Positions 24,809 through 35,497 of a stretch of DNA of 64,000 nucleotides are shown one piece after another. Under the pieces are notes generated by a model, which saw only the letters and a list, made by a program, of their open reading frames with translations, did not search any database and was not told the DNA's origin. Within the stretch, counting starts at the first letter, position 1. Every line of letters begins with the position of its first letter. Origin of the DNA: Anaerolinea sp. (GTDB lineage: Bacteria; Chloroflexota; Anaerolineae; Anaerolineales; Anaerolineaceae); contig DYEC01000013.1 of NCBI GenBank assembly GCA_020725865.1, forward strand, positions 102,914 through 166,913, given 5' to 3'. The translations under genes and the position numbers were made by a program.

Positions 24809-26497
24809 ATGAACATAGAATCGCACTATCAAGCCCACAATGACGACAAGGAAATATCTAAACCCGATTTCATTGACGGACAAAAACTAAAGGAGCTAGT
24901 TGAAGCTGGTTTGGTTTGGTTAAAGACCAACCAGCAAACTGTCAATTCCTTGAATGTATTTCCTGTACCGGATGGGGATACGGGCACCAACATGTTGCTA
25001 ACCATGCAGGCAGCTTATCAGGAAATTGCCAATTCGGGTGAGCGTAACATTGGAAAAATGGCTCATGCAATTGCCCAGGGAGCTCTTATGGGTGCGCGAG
25101 GAAACTCAGGGGTGATCCTCTCTCAACTGTGGCGTGGTTTCGCTCGGGCGCTTGACAATTATGAAACTATGGACGCGGAACTTTTCGTCAAGGCTTTAGT
25201 GGAAGCACGAAACACAGCTTACAAAGGAGTTGTCCGCCCAGTTGAGGGTACAATACTTACCGTAGCCAAAGATATTGCTCGTGTCGCTGAAGAAAGTCTT
25301 GCCAATCATGTAACAGAATTGAAAAGAATTCTTGAAAATGCCGTACTTGGCGCAGACGAATCCGTGCGTCATACACCAGAATTACTGCCTGTTCTCAAAC
25401 AGGCTGGGGTTGTGGATGCCGGTGGTAAAGGATTATTCTTTCTCATGGAAGGTATGTTACGCTATCTGAACCACCTGCCGCTAGAAACACCTGTGACGGT
25501 TGTCCAGCCTCTTTCTACAATGCAGCTTTCAGAGACTATGGAGTCTATCGAACCGGGACAGGATTTTGAAGTGGTCATTGATTTCCAGCCAAACGGCCCC
25601 CTGGACCTGGAAAAATTCTACCAAGATTTGTCGCTGATGGGCACTTCCATTCAAGTCGGCGAGGGGGAAGGGATTTATCGCATGCATATTCATGTTCCCA
25701 CAGAAAAGCGATATTCCCCAATTGATTACACAATGTCCCTTGGTACTATCACCAAAGTCAGCATTGAGAATCTCATTGCTCAAATGCAAAAGCAAGAAGA
25801 GAAAAAAGAAAGCAAATTACAGCTCGCCCCAGTCGAACCTGGGCAAATTGCTGTCGTGGCAGTTTCACCAGGACATGGTATTTCGCGCATCTTCGCAAGC
25901 CTTGGCGTATCGGCAATTGTTGAGGGTGGACAAACAATGAATCCGAGTACACAAGAAATCCTAAATGCCTTTGAAAACCTGCCTACAGACCGGGTGGTTA
26001 TTTTGCCCAACAACAAAAACATCGTCTTAGCAGCACAGGCAGCCGTCACGATGACCGTGAAAAAAGTCGCTGTTGTTCCAAGCACCAGTGTCCCTCAGGG
26101 GCTGAGCGCCATTTTACGTCTGAATCCAGATGGTGATTTTGACTGGGTAGTTTCGGAAATGAATGAGGCTTTAAAGGAGGTTGAGACTGGAGAAATCACC
26201 ATTGCAACAAGGTCAGTACAAATCAATGGTGTAGAAGTTCATGAAGGAGAAGTCATTGCTCTTCACAATGGGAATCTGGTCTGTGCCGCCGATAATCTGG
26301 CATCTGCGTGCCTGTGCTTGTTGGAAAAGGCAAATACCGCCGAAAGAGAGCGCATAACCCTGTTTTATGGTGAAAATGTTTCTAAGGCAGAAATCAATGC
26401 GATAGTGGATCAAATACGCGAAAAGTATCCTAATCATGAGATTGAACTGCACGAAGGCGGTCAGCCTCACTATCAATTTATCATTGCGATTGAATAA
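24809..26497 (+). CDS. fakA: DAK2-domain fatty acid kinase FakA-like protein
   Basis: The 562-residue protein has an N-terminal DAK2 (DhaL-like) ATP domain (about 25-210) with VPDGDTGTNM and GARGNSGVILSQ, a middle domain (about 245-325) and a C-terminal DegV-like/DUF1949-type region. This is the YloV/FakA layout. FakA phosphorylates fatty acids bound to FakB (DegV) proteins. The next gene is a DegV family protein 15 nt downstream, so the kinase and a lipid carrier are encoded together. An AGAGG site precedes the ATG. Confidence 0.88.
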   Translation: MNIESHYQAHNDDKEISKPDFIDGQKLKELVEAGLVWLKTNQQTVNSLNVFPVPDGDTGTNMLLTMQAAYQEIANSGERNIGKMAHAIAQGALMGARGNSGVILSQLWRGFARALDNYETMDAELFVKALVEARNTAYKGVVRPVEGTILTVAKDIARVAEESLANHVTELKRILENAVLGADESVRHTPELLPVLKQAGVVDAGGKGLFFLMEGMLRYLNHLPLETPVTVVQPLSTMQLSETMESIEPGQDFEVVIDFQPNGPLDLEKFYQDLSLMGTSIQVGEGEGIYRMHIHVPTEKRYSPIDYTMSLGTITKVSIENLIAQMQKQEEKKESKLQLAPVEPGQIAVVAVSPGHGISRIFASLGVSAIVEGGQTMNPSTQEILNAFENLPTDRVVILPNNKNIVLAAQAAVTMTVKKVAVVPSTSVPQGLSAILRLNPDGDFDWVVSEMNEALKEVETGEITIATRSVQINGVEVHEGEVIALHNGNLVCAADNLASACLCLLEKANTAERERITLFYGENVSKAEINAIVDQIREKYPNHEIELHEGGQPHYQFIIAIE

Positions 26498-26512
26498 TCA
26501 AAACTTCACGCC

Positions 26513-27385
26513 ATGGAATCAATTTGCATTATCACCGACAATTCGGCTCAATTTCCGTATCCCAATTTCCCAGGGCGCAATCTGGTCAAAATCGCATCTC
26601 TCAAGTCTTATTTAGGACAAAAACAAAACCCCGAGCAATGGAAGGTGCAAAATCTCCCCCCTGTTGCTAATGAAGAGTTATGCCCCAAGCTGGTCGCGCC
26701 AACTATTGATGAATTTCGTCAGCTGTTTATTGAGCTGGGAAATTCATATCGGCAAATACTAGGGATTTTTTTATCTTCCAAGTTGAACAACTGTTGCCAA
26801 AATGCAGAACTGGCAGGAAAATCGCTTCACAATGGATGTGATATTCAGATCGTCGATTCCCAAACCACTTCTGCCAGTCTCGGATTGATGGTGCAAACGG
26901 CAGCCCAATCCATTGCCGAGGGAGCTACGCTGATTGAAGCAGAGCAACGAGTAAGAAGTCTTATTCCGCCGGCGTACGCGGTTTTATGCATCCCTGGCTT
27001 ATCTTACTTGCACTATAACGGCTTCGTTGATCATACTCAGGCTCTGGTGGGCGAAATGCTTGGTCTTTTACCAATCTTCACTCTGGAAGAAGGTTTATTA
27101 ACGCCAGTCGAAAAATTGCGCTCCCACAGACAAATTACCGAATTCTTTCTAGAATTTTTGGATGAGTTTGAAGATTTGCAACATGTTGCCCTGTTGCAGC
27201 CAATAAAAACACCCGCGCCAGATGCAAATCTCCTGAAAGAACACACCCAGAAAACTTTCCCATCAACAACTTTCTCCACTCATACTATCAACCTGCCACT
27301 GGCAACCCTGTTCGGACCAACATGTACAGCATTGTTCGTACTTGAAAATGGAGACAAAAACAAACAGGGTTATTTTTATACATAA
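26513..27385 (+). CDS. DegV family (FakB-like) fatty-acid-binding protein
   Basis: The 290-residue protein is a DegV member, shown by the start ICIITDNSAQFPYP, the VDSQTTSASLGLMV motif (fatty acid pocket in FakB) and the C-terminal domain. It is more diverged than typical DegV proteins in its first 100 residues. Its position directly after fakA supports a FakB role, delivering acyl chains to the kinase. The lipid preference cannot be seen. Confidence 0.82.
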   Translation: MESICIITDNSAQFPYPNFPGRNLVKIASLKSYLGQKQNPEQWKVQNLPPVANEELCPKLVAPTIDEFRQLFIELGNSYRQILGIFLSSKLNNCCQNAELAGKSLHNGCDIQIVDSQTTSASLGLMVQTAAQSIAEGATLIEAEQRVRSLIPPAYAVLCIPGLSYLHYNGFVDHTQALVGEMLGLLPIFTLEEGLLTPVEKLRSHRQITEFFLEFLDEFEDLQHVALLQPIKTPAPDANLLKEHTQKTFPSTTFSTHTINLPLATLFGPTCTALFVLENGDKNKQGYFYT

Positions 27386-27485
27386 GAAACCCTCAATAAA
27401 CCACAACTGAAAATATACCCCTCTCCTATTCAAACGCACATGTTCTATGCTCGTTGGAAAGTACACAGCATGATAAACTTTGCGG

Positions 27486-27497
27486 TAAAATAACCTT
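27486..27497 (+). promoter_or_regulatory. -10 box placed for leaderless recG mRNA
   Basis: TAAAAT (27486-27491) ends 6 nt before the recG ATG at 27498, with no ribosome site between. No convincing -35 box is seen, so this rests on spacing alone. Confidence 0.4.
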
Positions 27498-30008
27498 ATG
27501 CTTTCCGCAATCGAAAAACTTCAAAAGTTCTTAAAACTAGAAGCAGAGCGAAATTTTGACAATCGAGCAGTGGTAGGTGGTCTGGAAAAGATCCTGCCCA
27601 TCTGGACCAGTGAAGCCAACGACCAAAGCGTTGACCCCGAACTGATCCAGGCAGTTGTTGAGCATATCAGTAAATATCAACAAATGGATACCACATCCAG
27701 GGCTGGGGTTATCAATAAGCTGCTGACACTCATTGAAAATGCCCCCGCTACGATTACACTGCTAGACGGGCAAAATACAATAAGCCAACAACCTGACAAA
27801 AAACCGTCTCATATTATCGAAGAAAACGCAAATCGCGCAAGTGGGTCCCCGGCAAACGCCAGTAAGGTGATTGAATCAACCTCTCGCGCGACACGTGGTG
27901 CAACAACACGATTCGGAACAGAATCCTCAAGTCTGGGTCTCAATGCGCCATTAACGATTATTCCTGGAGTGGGGCCCCGTCATGCCCAAACTCTGGCTAC
28001 TTTAGGCATGCACACATTGGGTGACATGCTTTATTACTTCCCTCGTCGCTATGACGACTATAGTCAACTAAAACCGATAAACCGCATTACCTACGGTGAA
28101 GAGCTTTCGGTTTTAGCAACAATTCAAAATGTCGAAAATCGGCAGATTCGCGGTGGAAAAGCTCAAATTACTGAAGCAGTCGTCAGTGATGGCACGGGGT
28201 ACTTGCGTTTGACCTGGTTCAATCAACCATGGATGGCCAATCGCCTGAAACCAGGACAACAGGTTGTGTTTTCCGGGAAAGTGGATATGTATCTGGGGCG
28301 GTTAACCATGAACAACCCGGATTGTGAAACATTGGAACAGGAACACTTGCATACCAATCGCATTGTACCGGTTTATCCCTTATCCGGTCAAATCACCCAG
28401 CGCTGGCTTCGCCGTATCATGCATCAGGTGGTTAAATACTGGGCACCCAAAACTCCTGATTTCCTGCCAGCTGAATTGAGGCAGTCTGCTGAACTCATGG
28501 ATTTGCCAACTGCCTTATACCAGATTCACTTTCCGGATAATCAGGAATCTTTGAAAGCCGCACGCTATCGTCTTGCTTTCGATGAAATATTTTTACTCCA
28601 ACTGGGTGTACTGAGTCAAAAGCGCCTCTGGCAAACTGCCACCGCGCCGGTTATTCCGATGCCGGAAAACTGGCTGAGACAGCAAATTGAACGCCTGCCG
28701 TTTGCGTTGACAAATGCCCAACAAAAAGCCTTGCAGGACATCCGCCATGACCTGCAATCCGGAAAACCGATGAACCGTCTGCTTCAGGGTGATGTTGGTT
28801 CGGGGAAAACAGTTGTTGCGGCGATAGCCGTTGCCGCCGTCGCCCAACAAGGTTTTCAGGCTGCGCTGATGGCACCCACCAGTATTTTGGCTGAACAACA
28901 TTATCTTACCCTGTTACACCTGCTGACCAATCAGCATGACGCAGAGGTGCCATTGCAGCAAGATCAGGTTGCCTTATTGGTCGGGGACATTTCGGAATCC
29001 GAAAAACAAAAAATCCGCACTGGTTTAAAAAGCGGAGAGATAAAGCTTGTGGTTGGCACCCATGCCTTGCTCGAAGACCCAGTAGAGTTTAAACATCTGC
29101 AACTGATCATTGTTGATGAACAACACCGGTTTGGTGTTGAACAACGCGCCATCTTACGGTCAAAAGGAAAGAACCCTCATCTGCTTGTTATGACTGCAAC
29201 ACCGATTCCGCGTTCGCTGGCTTTGACTGTATATGGCGATCTGGACCTTTCTGTGATGGATGAAATGCCCGTTGGTCGCCAGCCAGTTGAGACACATGTG
29301 CTTCACCCTGTGGAGCGCGAAAGAGCCTATCAATTGATACGAAAACAGGTGCAAGAGGGCTATCAGGCGTTTATCATCTATCCACTCATTGAACAAGGTG
29401 AGCGTGAGGAAGTGAAAGCTGCAGTTGAAGAACACGAACGCTTACAGAAGGAGGTCTTTCCGGAGTTAAAGCTAGCTCTCTTGCACGGACGCATGCGCGG
29501 AGATGAAAAAGATCAGATTATGCACCGCTTCCGAAACAAAGAATTTGATATACTGGTCTCAACATCGGTTGTTGAAGTTGGAGTAGATATCCCCAATGCA
29601 ACGGTCATGTTGGTCGAAGGGGCAAATCGCTTTGGGCTTGCTCAACTTCACCAATTTCGTGGCCGAGTTGGGCGAGGCTCAGCCAAAGCATACTGCTTGC
29701 TGATTCCGGAGACAGAAAACGCCCTGGAAAATGAACGCCTTGCTGTAATGACAGAAACAAATGACGGTTTTGTACTTGCTGAACGAGACCTAGAGCAACG
29801 TGGCCCTGGACAATTCCTTGGTACTCAGCAATCTGGATTTTCTGACTTAAGAATGGCAAGTCTGACCGATTTGCATTTAATTGAGAAAGCTCGTAAACAA
29901 GCCCAACTTGTTTTTGAGAAAGATCCTTTACTAAATGACCCGAGTCATCAAGAGCTGAAGAAAATGGTAATGCGCCTTTTTGAATCGGGCAAAGGAGATA
30001 TAAGCTAA
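27498..30008 (+). CDS. recG: ATP-dependent DNA helicase RecG
   Basis: The 836-residue helicase regresses stalled replication forks. After an N-terminal extension of about 150 residues with little conservation come the wedge domain (GVGPRHAQTLATLG, LGDMLYYFPRRYDDY), Walker A GDVGSGKTVVA, the DEQHRFGV box, the QRFRGRVGRG-like HQFRGRVGRG motif and the TRG region. The extension makes it longer than the usual 690 residues. It is followed by coaD 3 nt after its stop. Confidence 0.95.
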   Translation: MLSAIEKLQKFLKLEAERNFDNRAVVGGLEKILPIWTSEANDQSVDPELIQAVVEHISKYQQMDTTSRAGVINKLLTLIENAPATITLLDGQNTISQQPDKKPSHIIEENANRASGSPANASKVIESTSRATRGATTRFGTESSSLGLNAPLTIIPGVGPRHAQTLATLGMHTLGDMLYYFPRRYDDYSQLKPINRITYGEELSVLATIQNVENRQIRGGKAQITEAVVSDGTGYLRLTWFNQPWMANRLKPGQQVVFSGKVDMYLGRLTMNNPDCETLEQEHLHTNRIVPVYPLSGQITQRWLRRIMHQVVKYWAPKTPDFLPAELRQSAELMDLPTALYQIHFPDNQESLKAARYRLAFDEIFLLQLGVLSQKRLWQTATAPVIPMPENWLRQQIERLPFALTNAQQKALQDIRHDLQSGKPMNRLLQGDVGSGKTVVAAIAVAAVAQQGFQAALMAPTSILAEQHYLTLLHLLTNQHDAEVPLQQDQVALLVGDISESEKQKIRTGLKSGEIKLVVGTHALLEDPVEFKHLQLIIVDEQHRFGVEQRAILRSKGKNPHLLVMTATPIPRSLALTVYGDLDLSVMDEMPVGRQPVETHVLHPVERERAYQLIRKQVQEGYQAFIIYPLIEQGEREEVKAAVEEHERLQKEVFPELKLALLHGRMRGDEKDQIMHRFRNKEFDILVSTSVVEVGVDIPNATVMLVEGANRFGLAQLHQFRGRVGRGSAKAYCLLIPETENALENERLAVMTETNDGFVLAERDLEQRGPGQFLGTQQSGFSDLRMASLTDLHLIEKARKQAQLVFEKDPLLNDPSHQELKKMVMRLFESGKGDIS

Positions 30009-30011
30009 ATT

Positions 30012-30536
30012 ATGGTACGCGCGTTATTCCCTGGCACGTTTGACCCCATCCACTATGGCCATATTGATATTGCCCATCGGGCTGCACGTTTATTTGACGA
30101 AGTAGTTGTTGCCGTATATGATCGGCCGCTGAAGAATCTCCTCTTCTCACCCGAACAGCGCCTAGCTTTGGTACGCCAGGCATTTCAGAATGAACCTAAG
30201 ATAGTCGTTCAAGGATATTCCGGATTAACTATTCAATATTGTCGAGAAATTAATGCGCAGGTAATTGTGCGTGGGCTGAGGGTATTTTCCGATTTTGAAC
30301 ATGAATTTCGTATGGCGCTTGCAAATAATCGGTTGGACCCAAGTATTGAAATCATCGCCTTGATCAGCAGCAGTGATCATACATTTATATCCTCATCCAC
30401 AGTGAGGGAAATTGCATCTCTGGGCGGGGATGTCAGCAGCATGGTGCCTCCAGCAGTTAACCAGGCTTTGAAAGAACGTTTCTCAGAATTAGGAGACTGT
30501 CAGCAAATCGTCCCCATGACGTATCTGCGAGATTAA
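30012..30536 (+). CDS. coaD: phosphopantetheine adenylyltransferase
   Basis: The 174-residue enzyme makes dephospho-CoA from 4'-phosphopantetheine and ATP. It has PGTFDPIHYGHIDI (nucleotidyltransferase HxGH) and SSSTVREIASLGGDVSSMVP near the end. It begins 3 nt after recG, indicating one transcript. Confidence 0.95.
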   Translation: MVRALFPGTFDPIHYGHIDIAHRAARLFDEVVVAVYDRPLKNLLFSPEQRLALVRQAFQNEPKIVVQGYSGLTIQYCREINAQVIVRGLRVFSDFEHEFRMALANNRLDPSIEIIALISSSDHTFISSSTVREIASLGGDVSSMVPPAVNQALKERFSELGDCQQIVPMTYLRD

Positions 30537-30603
30537 TACAAAAATCGTAAAAACTGGTAAAGTAATTGCAACGATTAAGAAACACGGTTGGGCGGAGGAT
30601 GGC

Positions 30604-31056
30604 ATGGATATTTTGCATCTTGTGGATCGTTTGGAGGAATTATTCAATGAGAGCCGGTCGATTCCTTTTACCCATAGCGTGGTGGTGGATGAAGACCGCA
30701 TGCTAGATATCATTGATCAAATGCGCGTTTCCATTCCAGATGAGATCAAAAAAGCCCAGCAGCTGTTGGCGCAGCGCGACAGAATCCTCGCACAGGCAAA
30801 AGAAGAAGCAGAGCGCACATTGGCTTTGGCGCGTGAAAAAAGTGAGCAAATTGTTGATCGTGAGTCAATTGTGCAGGCAGCTCAAGCGCGCGCCGAGCAA
30901 ATTATTGCTCAAGCACGTGCAGAAACCGAAGTCACAAAGCGTGAAGCCGACGAATACGTGCTTGAAACATTAACAAAACTGGAAATGGAGCTGGATCGTA
31001 TCCTGGGACAGGTGCGGAACGGCATACGCGCCCTGCAAACCGAAAGAAAAATCTAA
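30604..31056 (+). CDS. coiled-coil protein, DivIVA/ATPase-B-like
   Basis: The 150-residue protein has no catalytic motif that I recognise. Residues 1-45 are a mixed segment. From about 50 to 140 it is Ala/Glu/Arg/Gln-rich with heptad-like repeats (AQAKEEAERTLALAREK, AQARAEQIIAQARAE), a long coiled coil. Similar proteins follow coaD in other Chloroflexi-like contexts and are annotated only as hypothetical. A GGAGG site precedes the ATG. A structural or scaffold role is a guess. Confidence 0.7.
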   Translation: MDILHLVDRLEELFNESRSIPFTHSVVVDEDRMLDIIDQMRVSIPDEIKKAQQLLAQRDRILAQAKEEAERTLALAREKSEQIVDRESIVQAAQARAEQIIAQARAETEVTKREADEYVLETLTKLEMELDRILGQVRNGIRALQTERKI

Positions 31057-31091
31057 TTGCGAAGCAGTAAACAGATCTGGAGGCCACCAAG

Positions 31092-33614
31092 TTAATTAGC
31101 CTGGTCACCCGGTACTGTCCTTTCATCTCCTTTCGCTTCTGTAGTCTTTTGAGATGCTGATCGCTTCTGGCGTACGGGTTTTCCTTCGGCTGCATGTGGG
31201 TGTAACGCAACGTCAATGATCTGATCCATATGACTTACAGCCACAATTGCCAAATCATCACGAACTTTCTTCGGAACATCTATCAAGTCTTTCAAATTTC
31301 GCTCGGGCAAAATAACCGTCTTGAGGCCTGCACGATGAGCCGCGAGCACCTTTTCCCGAACCCCCCCAATCGGTAACACCCTTCCCCGCAAGGTTATCTC
31401 ACCAGTCATTCCAACTTCTTTTCGAACCGGTCTGCCAGTAAGAGCTGAAATCAAGGCGGTGGCAATGGTGATACCCGCGCTTGGACCGTCCTTTGGAATT
31501 GCTCCTTCTGGAATATGGATATGAATATCGGTGCGCTCATAGATACCATTATCAATGTTTAATGAGTGAGAGCGTGATTTTACATAAGACAAAGCCGCTT
31601 GGGCCGATTCCTGCATCACATCACCAACCTGTCCAGTAATCTGCAGGTTGCCCTTTCCCTCAAGAATCAACACCTCAACAGGCATGATTTCACCACCATT
31701 TTCCGTCCAGGCGATCGCAGTTGCAACTCCTACTTCATCTTGCCGCTCTGCTTCGGTCTGAAAATATTGAGCCGGACCAAGGAACTTCTCAACGGCATGT
31801 TGTCCAATTCGAACAGGGCGTGGACGATTTTCAGACTTCAACCGGGCAATCTTGCGGCAAATCCGCCCGATTTCTCGTTCCAGGTTGCGGACACCGGCTT
31901 CATAAGTGTATTCCCGGATAATCTTACGGACAGCCTGATCTAGAAAAGTGATTTCTTCATCCGCCAGTCCGCTTTCTTCCATCTGTCTAGGTATTAAGAA
32001 ACGCCGAGCAATTTCAAGCTTTTCTTCCTCGATATAACCAGGGAATTCCAATACTTCCATTCGATCAAGCAAAGCGGGCGGAATGGTTCCAAGTGTATTC
32101 GCTGTGGTGATAAACATAACCTGTGAAAGATCATATGCCAGTTCCAAATAATGATCCGAAAAAGCAAAATTTTGCTCCGGATCGAGCACCTCCAATAAAG
32201 CCGAAGAAGGATCGCCCCGGAAATCTGACCCCAGTTTATCTATCTCATCGAGCATGAACAACGGATTAATCGTTTTAGCACGTCGCATGGTCTGGATGAT
32301 GCGCCCCGGCAGGGCACCAATATACGTACGCCGGTGACCGCGAATTTCTGCCTCGTCGCGCACCCCGCCCAATGAAACACGCACAAATTTTCGTCCCAAT
32401 GCTTCAGCAATGGATCGTCCCAGTGAAGTTTTACCGGTTCCAGGTGGTCCAACAAAACACAAAATGGGTTGCTTGAGCTTTTTGGGTTTCAGGCTGCGCA
32501 CTGCAATATATTCGAGAATTCGATCCTTTGCTTTTCCAAGACCATAATGATATTGATCTAGGATTTTTGCTGCGTGACGAACATCCAGGTTATCCTCAGT
32601 CGCTTGCGTCCAGGGGAGTTCCAGTATCCAATCCAGATAACTGCGAATAATCGCCACTTCTGGCGACATTGGCGGCATTTGTGAAAGCCGTTCTATTTCT
32701 TTTATCGCCTGTGCCATAGCTTCTTCTGGAAGCTTTGCCTGTTCTATTTTCTGCCGCAGATCGTTTATCTCCCGAATCCAGATATCCCCTTCGCCTAATT
32801 CGGTTTGGATAGCTTTCATCTGTTCGCGAAGATAAAATTCGCGCTGGCTGCGATCCACTTCACTCTGAACCTTATTCTGGATCTCATCTTCCAACTCAAG
32901 GACGTCCAGCTCTTGTGCCAGTAAACGATTTACCCGTTTCAATCTTTCTGTTGGATCGGGCAACATCAATAAACTTTGCCTATCTCTAAAGGGAAACGAA
33001 ATTGCTGTTGCCACCATATCAGCCAGCCAACCAGGTTCGTTGATGTTCAAAGAAAACAGGTGAGCCTCTTCCGGCAGGCTGCGATCAAGTTGAACACAAC
33101 GATCAAACAGGTCACGAGTGGTGCGCATCAGGGCATCTATAGTACGATCCACTTCAACGGGCTCATAAATTGGTCGAGCACGAACACGGTAGTAAGGCTC
33201 GAGCTGAGTAAATTCCACCACCTCAACTCGCCGGCGGCCCTGGACAAGTGCCGAGCTATTTCCATCCGGCATACTCAATAACCGCCCTACTGCCATCTCC
33301 ACGCCAATGGGCAGAAAATCCCCTGGGCGCGGTTCATCAACTTCAGGATCGCTTTGGACTAAAGCAATAACCGTTTGAAAATTATACTGAGCATCCTGTA
33401 TTGCCAGTAGATTAGAGCCGGGAACGATAAAAATGGGTGCAATCATATGCGGAAAAACGACAATATCCCGCAAGATAAGCACCGGCCCCTCAATCAAACC
33501 TTCATCATCTGGGGTACTATCTGGAACTCGATATAATTCTTCTGTGCGCTGGTACAAGGCAGAAGCATAATCTTCTGAGCTATCTGCTGTTTGGAACCAA
33601 TCATCCGATTTCAT
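31092..33614 (-). CDS. lon: ATP-dependent protease Lon
   Basis: The 840-residue LonA protease degrades misfolded and regulatory proteins. It has a LAN domain (about 45-250), a coiled region, an AAA+ domain with [15 protein letters not shown] near residue 390, and a Ser/Lys protease domain with [14 protein letters not shown] near 715. A short charged C-terminal tail follows. An AAGGAT site precedes the ATG. It converges on the coiled-coil gene. Confidence 0.96.
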   Translation of the reverse strand: MKSDDWFQTADSSEDYASALYQRTEELYRVPDSTPDDEGLIEGPVLILRDIVVFPHMIAPIFIVPGSNLLAIQDAQYNFQTVIALVQSDPEVDEPRPGDFLPIGVEMAVGRLLSMPDGNSSALVQGRRRVEVVEFTQLEPYYRVRARPIYEPVEVDRTIDALMRTTRDLFDRCVQLDRSLPEEAHLFSLNINEPGWLADMVATAISFPFRDRQSLLMLPDPTERLKRVNRLLAQELDVLELEDEIQNKVQSEVDRSQREFYLREQMKAIQTELGEGDIWIREINDLRQKIEQAKLPEEAMAQAIKEIERLSQMPPMSPEVAIIRSYLDWILELPWTQATEDNLDVRHAAKILDQYHYGLGKAKDRILEYIAVRSLKPKKLKQPILCFVGPPGTGKTSLGRSIAEALGRKFVRVSLGGVRDEAEIRGHRRTYIGALPGRIIQTMRRAKTINPLFMLDEIDKLGSDFRGDPSSALLEVLDPEQNFAFSDHYLELAYDLSQVMFITTANTLGTIPPALLDRMEVLEFPGYIEEEKLEIARRFLIPRQMEESGLADEEITFLDQAVRKIIREYTYEAGVRNLEREIGRICRKIARLKSENRPRPVRIGQHAVEKFLGPAQYFQTEAERQDEVGVATAIAWTENGGEIMPVEVLILEGKGNLQITGQVGDVMQESAQAALSYVKSRSHSLNIDNGIYERTDIHIHIPEGAIPKDGPSAGITIATALISALTGRPVRKEVGMTGEITLRGRVLPIGGVREKVLAAHRAGLKTVILPERNLKDLIDVPKKVRDDLAIVAVSHMDQIIDVALHPHAAEGKPVRQKRSASQKTTEAKGDERTVPGDQAN

Positions 33615-33659
33615 TAAACATCCTTACTAAATAATAAAAAAAACAACCACCAACCCAAT

Positions 33660-35060
33660 TCACGGTTCTGCAGCCTCAAAAACACGCAAAGGTTGCCCCA
33701 TTCTTTGCCAGGTCTCACGAGCTGCTGCGGCGACAAACAGACTTCCCGCCACGACAATCGCAGTTTGAGAGCCTGCCAGTTCAAGCGCTTTTTCTAGAGC
33801 GCCTTCAATCGGGAGCACCTTTTGCGCAGACCGGCCGAAACGGTGTGCTAATTCTACCAATTTTTCCGCCTTTATAGCACGTGGGTGAAACGATTCGGTA
33901 ACGATCAAACGCTCTACACGAGGTAACAGCTCGGTAAACATTCCCGCGACATCTTTATCCTCTGAAGCTCCAAACACAAGCAATACCGGCCATTCACTCA
34001 GATAGTCATCAATGGCGATACGGAGCTTAAGCGCAGAATCGCGATTGTGCGCTGAATCCACAATAAGCGGCGGGTCACGGCGTAAAACCTCGAAACGCCC
34101 GGGCCAGAATACTCGTCTGAATCCCTCATAAACCGCTTCCTTACTGATATGCAGACCTTGCTCAATAGCCACACATAAGGCTGCATAGGCTGTAGCAGCA
34201 TTTTCTACCTGATGCAAACCCAACATAGGTACAAAAATCTCAACAGGCTGCCAGCCAAATGTGTTTTCGCCCTCGATGTAAAGGTCCATCTTTGGTTGTT
34301 CATCTGCCTTCCAAATCCACACCGATTGTCCTTCTAATGTGTGAACGAGAGGCGCATAACGATAGTCCTCACCTACCCTAATAACCGGTGCTTTTCTCTC
34401 TTCAGCAATTTGCATCAAAACCCTAAGCGCTTCTTCTTTCTGGGGCGCCAACACTACCGGCTTTCCAGGCTTAATAATCCCGCCCTTTTCAAAAGCAATC
34501 TTGCTCAGAGTGTTTCCCAAAACCGCCATGTGGTCATACGAGATGGAGGTGATAACGGATACAAGAGGATCAACCAGATTAGTCGCATCCAGACGGCCTC
34601 CCAGACCGACTTCCACTACCGCCACATCAACCTGTTGCTCAGCGAAATAATCAAATGCCAAAGCAGTTGTTAACTCAAACGTGGTGATCTGCTGAATTTG
34701 TTCTGCGTAAGGTTTGATACGCTCCACCAGCCGAACAATACTGGCATGGGAAATTGTTTGACCATTGACCTGAATGCGCTCGGTGAAATCCTGCAGATGG
34801 GGCGAAGTATAAAAACCCGTCTTGTATCCTGAAGCGCGTAAGACACTGGCAATCATTGCAGCCGTAGAGCCCTTGCCCTTTGTGCCCGCAAGGTGAATAA
34901 CAGGGTATTTTCTTTCCGGGTTTCCCAGTTTTTCCAATAAATTAGCCATTCGCCCCAAATCAAACTTCTCAGGGGAATAACGAAAAGCCCGAGTCAGGCT
35001 ATAATCAACAAAGCTATATAGATAATTCAACGCAGACTGATATTCTATTTCGATGTTCAT
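33660..35060 (-). CDS. folC: folylpolyglutamate / dihydrofolate synthase
   Basis: The 466-residue Mur-ligase-fold enzyme adds glutamate to folates (and dihydropteroate). It shows the P-loop HLAGTKGKGSTAAMIAS, the FYTSPHLQDFTERI motif and EVGLGGRLDATNLV. Folate thymidylate coupling with the ThyX-like gene elsewhere in the window is only thematic. It is upstream of lon by 45 bp and divergent from the DUF503 gene. Confidence 0.93.
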   Translation of the reverse strand: MNIEIEYQSALNYLYSFVDYSLTRAFRYSPEKFDLGRMANLLEKLGNPERKYPVIHLAGTKGKGSTAAMIASVLRASGYKTGFYTSPHLQDFTERIQVNGQTISHASIVRLVERIKPYAEQIQQITTFELTTALAFDYFAEQQVDVAVVEVGLGGRLDATNLVDPLVSVITSISYDHMAVLGNTLSKIAFEKGGIIKPGKPVVLAPQKEEALRVLMQIAEERKAPVIRVGEDYRYAPLVHTLEGQSVWIWKADEQPKMDLYIEGENTFGWQPVEIFVPMLGLHQVENAATAYAALCVAIEQGLHISKEAVYEGFRRVFWPGRFEVLRRDPPLIVDSAHNRDSALKLRIAIDDYLSEWPVLLVFGASEDKDVAGMFTELLPRVERLIVTESFHPRAIKAEKLVELAHRFGRSAQKVLPIEGALEKALELAGSQTAIVVAGSLFVAAAARETWQRMGQPLRVFEAAEP

Positions 35061-35185
35061 TCAACCATCCGATATGATAAAGACGATAATACAAAAAATT
35101 CTTATCCGGCATTGTACACGCCGCAGCCCGTTTATGCAAGACTCCCCAATAACCTTTGAAACAAAATGATGTTGAGAGGCAATTG

Positions 35186-35482
35186 ATGAGCCACAGCTTA
35201 TCCATCGGCATATTGATCCTCCATGTTTTTCTGCCCGGGTGCACTTCGCTGAAAGAAAAACGAGGCCGCATTAAATCCATCCTGGCACGTTTGCATCGAG
35301 AGTTTAACGTTTCTGTTTCTGAAGTTGATCACCAAGATCGTTGGCAGGAAGCCGTCCTGGCATGTGCTTGGGTTAGCAACGATGCCACACAAACGCGGCG
35401 TTCACTGGAAAAAGTGGTTCCTTTTTTTGAAACTCTCTGGCCCGATTTGCCAATTCTGGAACATCACATCGAGCTAGTATAA
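35186..35482 (+). CDS. DUF503 family protein (YlxP-like)
   Basis: The 98-residue protein belongs to DUF503, as shown by IGILILHVFLPGCTSLKEKRGRIKSILARLH and SEVDHQDRWQEAVLACAWVSND. I start at the ATG at 35186 behind GAGAGG. In Bacillus the homologue ylxP lies between infB and rbfA; here it is 20 kb away and precedes an SDR gene. The function is not established, although ribosome-related roles have been proposed from its context. Confidence 0.87.
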   Translation: MSHSLSIGILILHVFLPGCTSLKEKRGRIKSILARLHREFNVSVSEVDHQDRWQEAVLACAWVSNDATQTRRSLEKVVPFFETLWPDLPILEHHIELV

Positions 35483-35497
35483 CAAGGAGAACAAAGT

